64,000 nt of DNA from Leclercia adecarboxylata. Its GTDB lineage: Bacteria > Pseudomonadota > Gammaproteobacteria > Enterobacterales > Enterobacteriaceae. Position 1 is the first letter of the stretch; each line of letters opens with the position of its first letter. The notes under the pieces were generated by a model. That model was not told the origin of the DNA. It saw only the letters and a list, made by a program, of their open reading frames with translations, and did no database searches. Below, piece after piece: positions 56,234-64,000 of this stretch. The position numbers and the translations under genes are program-made. Location of the stretch: the NCBI RefSeq assembly GCF_006171285.1, contig NZ_CP040889.1:2976001-3040000 (forward strand). The letters run 5' to 3'.

Positions 56234-57406
56234 ATGAGTATAGGAAAATCCTCCCAACCAAAGTCCAGCGCGCCTGGCCAATATTTGGGATTTGCGCTTC
56301 AACCTGTTCGCCTCTGCTACCATCTTCTCAACTGTTCTGATGATGCATGTGTATCGCTCGAGTATCTTGACGACGTAGCCGTACATTATCCTGATGGCCG
56401 GATTATATTGGAGCAGACTAAAAGTGCTTTAACACATAACCCTTTATCAGACTGGTCGGAGGATTTCTGGAAGACAATTTCTAACTGGATCGACATAGTG
56501 ACAGTAAATGATATATGTCTTAGCAAAGTAAGTTTTCGCTACTATGTTACACCTGCAAAAAATATAGGTACAATTTGTTCGCTATTTCATAACTCCAAAA
56601 ATGATGACGATATTAAAAAACTAATGTTTTTTTTGCAGAGTGAACTGAAAAAATTAAAATCAGAACCTGCATGTATGAAATATATTTCTCGGTTTCTTAA
56701 TGCTACACCAGAAGAACAAAAAGCAATAATTACAAATTTAGTTATAGAGAATGACAGAATAGATCCGCTTGATTCAATTCGTAAGTGTTTAAAACCTACA
56801 ATTGCAGAAGAACTAATTGAACTAACTTGCCGGTATGCGATAGGAATGGCAAAAGAAAAAGCGGATGGGCTTATCCGTAATAAACAAAATGCAGTTATAT
56901 CCGTGCAGGAATTTAGAAGGGTGTTTATAAATTTTGTACAGAAAAATAATATTCCTGGATACCTTCAGCCACTCAGTACAGAAATTAATAATTCTGATGC
57001 TGAAGCATTGCTCAAACGGGCCCCCACGTTTATAAAACAGCTAAAACTGATAGAACTTCGTCAAGATCGTCAGCTTAGGGCTGTCAGTGACCTATTAAAG
57101 ACGGACGCTAACATAACCATGTGGGCCGAAAATGGACTAATTTTTGAGCAAAATATTTCTGAATGGCATAATTCATTATTAAGACAGTACGATGCAATAT
57201 GCGATGATATTGAGGTTTGCCACTCCGACAAGTCTGAAATAAGCAGAGGGAAAGTTATTTATAGCCATTGTTCTGCTACAAAAGTATCCTTCGATAATAA
57301 GATAGTCCCTGAATATTTTACTAATGGAGGTTTCAATCTTCTGGCTGACGATCTCCGTTTAGGATGGCATCCGAATTATATAGAGCTTCTCGATAAGGAT
57401 GAATAG
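56234..57406 (+). CDS. ABC-three-component system effector-type protein, DUF4297-like N-terminus
   Basis: First gene of the AT-rich operon, 390 residues. The N-terminal ~90 residues show the pattern of DUF4297/Cap4-like restriction-endonuclease folds: GQYLGFALQPVRLCYHLL, then SLEYLDDVAV with acidic E43, D46 and D47, then IILEQTKS with E60, Q61 and K63, a D...(E)QxK-type candidate active site. The remaining ~300 residues are helical and match no domain I can name; in this system class they would be the common C-terminal part contacting the middle component. There is no signal or membrane segment. The stop codon overlaps the next start (TAGTG). Nuclease activity is inferred, not shown. Confidence 0.65.
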   Translation: MSIGKSSQPKSSAPGQYLGFALQPVRLCYHLLNCSDDACVSLEYLDDVAVHYPDGRIILEQTKSALTHNPLSDWSEDFWKTISNWIDIVTVNDICLSKVSFRYYVTPAKNIGTICSLFHNSKNDDDIKKLMFFLQSELKKLKSEPACMKYISRFLNATPEEQKAIITNLVIENDRIDPLDSIRKCLKPTIAEELIELTCRYAIGMAKEKADGLIRNKQNAVISVQEFRRVFINFVQKNNIPGYLQPLSTEINNSDAEALLKRAPTFIKQLKLIELRQDRQLRAVSDLLKTDANITMWAENGLIFEQNISEWHNSLLRQYDAICDDIEVCHSDKSEISRGKVIYSHCSATKVSFDNKIVPEYFTNGGFNLLADDLRLGWHPNYIELLDKDE

Positions 57407-57915
57407 TGAGAATCGAACTGAGAACGCCCGAGCTGAATGATGCAGCTTTAGTACAAAATAGTGCTTTGGGAGCCTTTTTTTTATGGGTATTTTGTCGGTA
57501 TTATCAACAATACAAGAAGGAGTCTCCAACTATTACTATCAGTTTTCTTGTTTTACCGCTTATTTTACATAAAGCTACTGTTACACTAATTTGTAGCACC
57601 TAAAAGGCCTCAGGTATACATCTCTTTGCAGGGAAAATACAGAAAAAAAAGGAAGCAATATTTACTATTCATGAAAGAACGCTTCAGTTGCGATCACTTA
57701 CATTTGAATCTTTAAGTGTTGCTGAAGACGCTGGATTAATAGAAATTGACGTTAAAACAGCCACATTAAGGGTTAGATGTGATGGTTCAGAGGTTGATTT
57801 ACCATTGCTCTCTGACGAGTTGAAAAAAATTCATGCTTGCTGTGATAAATTAGCCTTTTGGTTCTCTGAAGTTTCGGATCAACAAATTGCGAAAACATTG
57901 ATGGTGGATTTCTGA
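57406..57915 (+). pseudogene. ABC-three-component system middle component, interrupted by one in-frame stop
   Basis: From GTG 57406 to the stop at 57913-57915 the same frame holds 169 codons with one TAA at codon 66 (57601-57603). Before it the protein reads RIELRTPELNDAALVQNSAL ... LPLILHKATVTLICST; after it KASGIHLFAGKIQKKK and a helical segment, then the terminal LAFWFSEVSDQQ. The two halves are continuous in frame and together resemble the small middle components paired with DUF3732 ATPases. Junctions with both neighbours are one-base overlaps (TAGTG and TGATG). A single substitution, for example CAA to TAA, explains the break. Restart from TTG 57688 is possible but lacks a good ribosome-binding site. 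Confidence 0.7.
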
Positions 57916-59879
57916 TGTATTTCCAAATAAGAAAATTGATACTTTGGCCTAAAACAAATCAACAACCACGGGTTGTAAAATTTGAACCCGGAAAAGTTAA
58001 TATTATCAGCGGTGCATCAAAAACAGGTAAGTCGGCTGTTATCCCTATTATTGATTATTGTCTATGTTCTGATAAGTGTGCCATTCCAGTTGGTGTCATT
58101 CGAGAATCATGTTCATGGTTTGGTATACTGATTGATACGGCTGAAGGTCCCAAATTGCTGGCACGTAAAGAACCTGGTAATCAGCAAGGGACTAGTGAAA
58201 TGTATATAGAAGAAGGTGATGGAATAATTATACCTTCATTAGCTCCTCAGAAAAATAGTACAATGACTCATGTGAAAGGAATCTTGGATCGTTTGGCAGG
58301 TTTATCAGATTTAGCATTTGAACCAACTGGACATGATAATTTTCGCAGTCGTCCAAGTTTCCGTGACTTAATGGCATTTATTTTTCAGCCACAAAATATA
58401 ATAGCAAATCCAGATGTTTTATTCTTTAAAGCAGACACTACAGAGCATAGAGAAAAGCTTAAGACTATATTTCCGTATGTATTGGGGGCTATTAGCCCCT
58501 TGGTTCTTCAGGCAAGACATGAATTAGATAGAGTTACTCGGCAATTACGTCGTAAAGAAACAGAACTTAAAACACGTAAAGCCTCAGGAGATGCCTGGCA
58601 ACGAGAAAGTCGGATTTGGTTGTCACTTGCTATTGAATACGGGCTTTTACCCGTAGAACAGTCTATTCCTGACGAGTGGCCTGCAACTTTAAAACTTTTG
58701 AAGTCAATCCTTAAAAAGGATATTCAAATTTCTCAACCTTCTTTAAGCTCAACACAATACGTTATCACTGAATTAAAGAAATTGAGAGATAGAGAAACAA
58801 ATAATATTGCACAAATTAATAAGATTAGAAGCCAGCTTATAGAAATTGAGAGACTTAACGATAGTAGTGATTTGTATAAAAAAGCTCTTGAAGTAAAAAG
58901 AGAACGTCTTAGTTTATCCACATGGATTCGTGAACAATATGCTAAAGCTAAAATAATTGAGCCGTTAAGTGAGGTACGAAGTTCAGAAAAAATTAGGCAG
59001 CTTTGTCTCGCACTTGAAGGTATTGAATTGCAGTTACGTTCCTATCCACAGGTTAACCATTCTTTGGATAAAGAAACTTTACATCTTCGCTCACAATTAA
59101 ATGAGTTTACGAAAGAATTAACGTCTATCAGGCAAGAAATACGAGCGCTAGAGAAACAGTCAGAAGAAGTAAAAAAATATAATACTCAAGGAGAATTGAT
59201 CTCCCGTTTTATTGGTAGATTGGAAGAAGCTTTACGCTTGTATCAAAGTACAGATGTGTTAACTAAATTGATAAGTGAAATTAAAGAATTACAATCAGAG
59301 CAGAATAAGTTATTAAAAATAGTATCGGAGAAAGAAATTTCACGTAAGCTTGATATAGTGCTTGATAAAATTCAACGAGCAACTGGGAAATTGTTACCCC
59401 ATCTAGATGGGGAGTGGCCAGACTCACCTGTCAGGTTAATTATTAATGATTTAACTGTAAAAGTTAGTAGAGGGCAGCGAGATGATTATCTTTGGGAAAC
59501 TGGTAGTGGGGCAAACTGGTTGGCTTACCATATTGCTACAACATTAGCTTTGCAATGGGTGTTTACGAGAAATCCTCAGCATCCTGTACCAAGTTTGCTC
59601 ATTTATGATCAGCCAAGTCAAGTATATTTCCCTGTAAGGCAAGCAGGAATTATAGACAATGAAAATAATGAGCCAGAATGGCAAAACGAGGATGTTGTTG
59701 CTGTTCGTAAAGTATTTAAAGTTTTAAATAAATTTATATCTTCAACTGAAGGTATATTCCAGTTTATTGTACTGGACCATGCTAATGAAGAAGTTTGGAA
59801 TAGTCTGGAGAACATCCATTTAGTTGAGGAATGGCGTGGTGCAGCGTTGATTCCATATGATTGGATTGCTCGTGATTAA
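57915..59879 (+). CDS. DUF3732-type ABC ATPase of an ABC-three-component system
   Basis: A 654-residue SMC/Rad50-like ATPase. Walker A is GASKTGKS (residues 33-40). About residues 200-490 are long charged helices suited to a coiled coil. The C-terminal lobe has a signature-like TGSGANWLAYH (from residue 529) and Walker B LLIYDQPSQ (D565), with Gln where a catalytic Glu usually stands, as I recall for this family. The N-terminus FQIRKLILWPK and DYCLCSDKCAIPV are typical of DUF3732. It starts one base inside the middle-component stop. Low GC contrasts with the chromosome, indicating transfer. A role as the energy and sensor module of a defence system is inferred from family context. Confidence 0.82.
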   Translation: MYFQIRKLILWPKTNQQPRVVKFEPGKVNIISGASKTGKSAVIPIIDYCLCSDKCAIPVGVIRESCSWFGILIDTAEGPKLLARKEPGNQQGTSEMYIEEGDGIIIPSLAPQKNSTMTHVKGILDRLAGLSDLAFEPTGHDNFRSRPSFRDLMAFIFQPQNIIANPDVLFFKADTTEHREKLKTIFPYVLGAISPLVLQARHELDRVTRQLRRKETELKTRKASGDAWQRESRIWLSLAIEYGLLPVEQSIPDEWPATLKLLKSILKKDIQISQPSLSSTQYVITELKKLRDRETNNIAQINKIRSQLIEIERLNDSSDLYKKALEVKRERLSLSTWIREQYAKAKIIEPLSEVRSSEKIRQLCLALEGIELQLRSYPQVNHSLDKETLHLRSQLNEFTKELTSIRQEIRALEKQSEEVKKYNTQGELISRFIGRLEEALRLYQSTDVLTKLISEIKELQSEQNKLLKIVSEKEISRKLDIVLDKIQRATGKLLPHLDGEWPDSPVRLIINDLTVKVSRGQRDDYLWETGSGANWLAYHIATTLALQWVFTRNPQHPVPSLLIYDQPSQVYFPVRQAGIIDNENNEPEWQNEDVVAVRKVFKVLNKFISSTEGIFQFIVLDHANEEVWNSLENIHLVEEWRGAALIPYDWIARD

Positions 59880-60218
59880 CTGTTTTTACTGTCCATGGTA
59901 GTATTGTTCTTTTGTTTCAAATATATGTTAGTAAATATATCTTTCCCTCACTGGTAGGTGAGGGAAAGAATGTTAAACTAATTTGAACCAAATCGATAAT
60001 TAAAATCTTTTGAAGTTTTAATTTTTTAATTTTTTTGTGTTGTATTCTTTAAGACCTTTATTTTTATGTTGGGGGGGGAGGGTGAGTTTTTTACTGGGAT
60101 ATAATAATTGGAAAACATTAATGTTCTCTCAGTTGGGACTCGGAATCATTCTTACAATCAATGATAATAATGAATTTAACCATTCTAATTAGTGCTTTTT
60201 TCGCTATCTGGAATTATT
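59880..60218. other. AT-rich gap after the ABC-3C operon
   Basis: No gene is visible. It holds a perfect 11-bp stem CTTTCCCTCAC / GTGAGGGAAAG (59941-59968) without a following T run, long A/T stretches, a run of eight G at 60071-60078, and a 12-bp palindrome AACATTAATGTT (60114-60125). The island's right edge may lie here, but no copy of the thrW 3' end was found. Confidence 0.5.
59941..59968 (+). terminator. Strong hairpin downstream of the ABC ATPase gene
   Basis: An 11-bp perfect stem with a 6-nt loop lies 62 nt after the ATPase stop codon. The absence of a U tract makes it a weak intrinsic terminator; it could instead protect the mRNA end. Confidence 0.45.
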
Positions 60219-60380
60219 TTATTCAGAATGTGGTATTGATTTTACCAAATTATTAATCCGCATGAAAATCCCACCTGGAATATCCTGCTGCGCAAAAACA
60301 TCCTCTATCTTCAGCGGTTTATGCAAGTTTGAATCAATCCATTGAGTTATCTCATCGATGATGTATTCTGTTCTGAACAT
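60219..60380 (-). pseudogene. AraC-family regulator remnant (MarA/RamA-like N-terminal fragment)
   Basis: From ATG 60380 the minus strand encodes MFRTEYIIDEITQWIDSNLH and KPLKIEDV, the start of an AraC/XylS DNA-binding domain of the MarA/SoxS/RamA type. Near 60290 the hallmark continuation appears in the next frame as AAGYSRWDFHAD (60291-60256) and soon hits a stop. One missing base at this point would join the two. The original frame ends at 60219 after 53 codons. The second HTH motif is missing altogether, so this is a broken and truncated gene. Confidence 0.7.
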
Positions 60381-60436
60381 AAATCGACGCTCACTATAAG
60401 AGGGCTGTGAAACATCCTGTTCGGGATGCTAATGAT

Positions 60437-60688
60437 TTACTTATAGATTTCAGCAACCCCATGTAGCCTGTTATCCCCCGTTGCCGACAGGATTTTGAAT
60501 GACGTTGCCCCTTGCTCATCAGCTTTACGGGAAAGCGTATTCGATAATTCATCAAGCGTATAGGCATTGCTGGCTGAGACTACACCCATTTTTTCTTTCC
60601 CATCTGCATGGTTAATTTCCTGAGCGGCAGACGCGGCATTCACTGAAATGAATCCCATGACCAATGTAGTAATAAATAATGTTTTCAT
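60437..60688 (-). CDS. BhsA/McbA-type (DUF1471) small periplasmic protein
   Basis: An 83-residue secreted protein with signal peptide MKTLFITTLVMGFISVNAASA and a single YdgH/BhsA/McbA domain (DUF1471; MGVVSASNAYTLDELSNTLS, then ATSFKILSATGDNRLHGVAE). Family members in enterics are stress-induced and affect biofilm, acid or peroxide tolerance. The ATG at 60688 has GAGG upstream; the frame is open 25 codons further but without similarity. Its exact role is unknown. It lies upstream of the AraC remnant on the same strand. Confidence 0.88.
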   Translation of the reverse strand: MKTLFITTLVMGFISVNAASAAQEINHADGKEKMGVVSASNAYTLDELSNTLSRKADEQGATSFKILSATGDNRLHGVAEIYK

Positions 60689-60829
60689 AGCTAGGGCCTC
60701 ATTTAAAAATATGTTTAAAACAGGACTTGTATCAGGAGTAACTTTCTCCGTCTGTGTATTCAAATATACAGACCTAAGCTGTCATGATGCTGACCGCTTT
60801 ATGACAAAATTGTCAGCGTTGTAGATTGG

Positions 60830-61603
60830 TTAATTTTTTGAATACAAATTCAGCTCGTTAATAATGCACTCAGGTTCTTCACGCAGAAGCATATTGTCTA
60901 TGTCCAGAACCCCATCAATTTTTTGTGGATCATCAGCCAGCAGATCTGCAAATAATGGGGTAAGATCCTGCTGTGCTTCACCTCGTTCAGCTACCAGCTC
61001 GAAGGTTTTATTTTTTGCCTCTTCGTTGGTCAGGGCACTGACCAGAACCCGGGCGATTTGCTCCCGGGATATCACACCATCTTCTGGTGTTCCCGCATGG
61101 CGACGATCTCCCTGAAGCATAACGATTCGGTGTTCATCATCATTGTTGTAATCAAACCAGCCGGGCCGGACGATGGTATAGGGATGACCACTGGCCCTGA
61201 CCAGACGCTCGGCACGTCTTTTCCAGTCATGAACCTCAGTACGTTGATTCCAGGTACTGAGTCGTTCAGTCACGCCAATCGTGGTCATCAGGCTGATATG
61301 AACAGGTGTATCCTTGAAAATTCGTAAAATATTACGCACTCCGCCGTAGTCGATCGCTCTGGCACCAATACGACCCTGACCATCAGAACCGAGCGTGAAA
61401 ATGATGGCATCAATATCTTTCGGCAATTCGGTGAGTGTTTCAGGTAGTGATACATCGCCGTAAAAAACATCCGTTCCACGAGGAAGTAATTTTATTTTGC
61501 GTTTATTTCTGACCAGCGCGACGGGCTGATGGCCCATTTCAATAGCGCTATTCACGACATGAAGACCAATACTTCCTGTCGCGCCTGCTATGAGTATTTT
61601 CAT
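60830..61603 (-). CDS. NAD(P)-binding SDR-family protein
   Basis: Atypical short-chain dehydrogenase/reductase (NmrA/NAD(P)H-binding type) of 257 residues. The N-terminal dinucleotide motif is GATGSIG (residues 7-13) and a central YTIVRPGWFDYN is typical of this group. A canonical Tyr-x-x-x-Lys catalytic pair is not obvious. It is divergent from the LysR gene at 61752 and is a probable target of it. Substrate is unknown. Confidence 0.85.
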   Translation of the reverse strand: MKILIAGATGSIGLHVVNSAIEMGHQPVALVRNKRKIKLLPRGTDVFYGDVSLPETLTELPKDIDAIIFTLGSDGQGRIGARAIDYGGVRNILRIFKDTPVHISLMTTIGVTERLSTWNQRTEVHDWKRRAERLVRASGHPYTIVRPGWFDYNNDDEHRIVMLQGDRRHAGTPEDGVISREQIARVLVSALTNEEAKNKTFELVAERGEAQQDLTPLFADLLADDPQKIDGVLDIDNMLLREEPECIINELNLYSKN

Positions 61604-61702
61604 GATAAATCTTCTGATAATTCGGACTTATTTTCGATAGGGTCAGAATATCAATTATCATTATTGTCAGTAATAGGGCTAAAATGATTGTGTCTATGAA
61701 CA

Positions 61703-64000
<2,298 letters not shown>

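Noticed and set aside
56089..56340. 83-codon frame overlapping the start of the first ABC-3C gene
   Set aside because: It overlaps a better-supported gene in another frame and shows no ribosome-binding site or conserved motif; an antitoxin-like role was considered but has no support.
57406..57915. Treating the two halves of the middle component as two independent small genes
   Set aside because: Both halves are in the same frame with only one stop between them, and the second half has no credible start signal.
60071..60078. Run of eight G as a phase-variation tract
   Set aside because: It is not within or next to a coding frame or promoter that it could switch.

Overview
The window is a chromosomal segment of a member of the Enterobacteriaceae close to Enterobacter (Enterobacter cloacae complex or a sister genus such as Lelliottia or Leclercia). 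The 16S sequence, the roughly 55% GC coding style and the gene order dnaE-accA-ldcC ... rrnH-like operon ... dnaQ ... fadE ... proBA-thrW match the enterobacterial backbone. A complete Na+-pumping NADH:quinone reductase (nqr) operon sits where E. coli K-12 has other genes. Species is not resolved from sequence reading alone.

Layout. 1-7.8 kb: end of dnaE, accA, ldcC, yaeR, tilS, then rof/yaeP facing tilS, yaeQ-arfB and nlpE. 7.8-14.1 kb: proS, trmO, rcsF and the metNIQ methionine transporter on the minus strand, then gmhB. 14.1-19.8 kb: one complete rRNA operon (P1/P2, 16S, tRNA-Ile, tRNA-Ala, 23S, 5S, tRNA-Asp, terminator). 19.9-35.1 kb: dkgB, yafC, an MFS exporter, yafD, yafE, mltD, gloB, yafS, rnhA/dnaQ, a second tRNA-Asp, yafV, fadE, lpcA, yafJ, dpaA. 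35.1-43.8 kb: nqrABCDEF-nqrM, a degenerate secreted glycerophosphodiesterase-like protein, dinB with a LexA box, and a REP cluster. 43.8-54.2 kb: pepD, gpt, frsA, crl, a frameshifted phoE, proBA and a membrane GGDEF-EAL protein.

54.5-60.2 kb is the accessory part. A tRNA-Thr (thrW position) is followed by a tyrosine integrase and then by a markedly AT-rich, tightly overlapping three-gene operon: a protein with a DUF4297-like (restriction-endonuclease fold) N-terminus, a middle component, and a 654-residue DUF3732-type ABC ATPase. This is the architecture of the predicted ABC-three-component (ABC-3C) conflict/defence systems. The middle gene carries one in-frame TAA, so the system as read here may be inactive or use an unusual expression route. 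No right-hand attachment site is visible.

60.2-64 kb: a broken AraC-family remnant, a small BhsA/DUF1471-type periplasmic protein, an NAD(P)-binding SDR divergent from a LysR regulator, and two aldo/keto reductases (the second cut by the window edge).

Three genes look damaged by single lesions: phoE (1-nt deletion), the ABC-3C middle component (nonsense codon) and the AraC remnant (frameshift).
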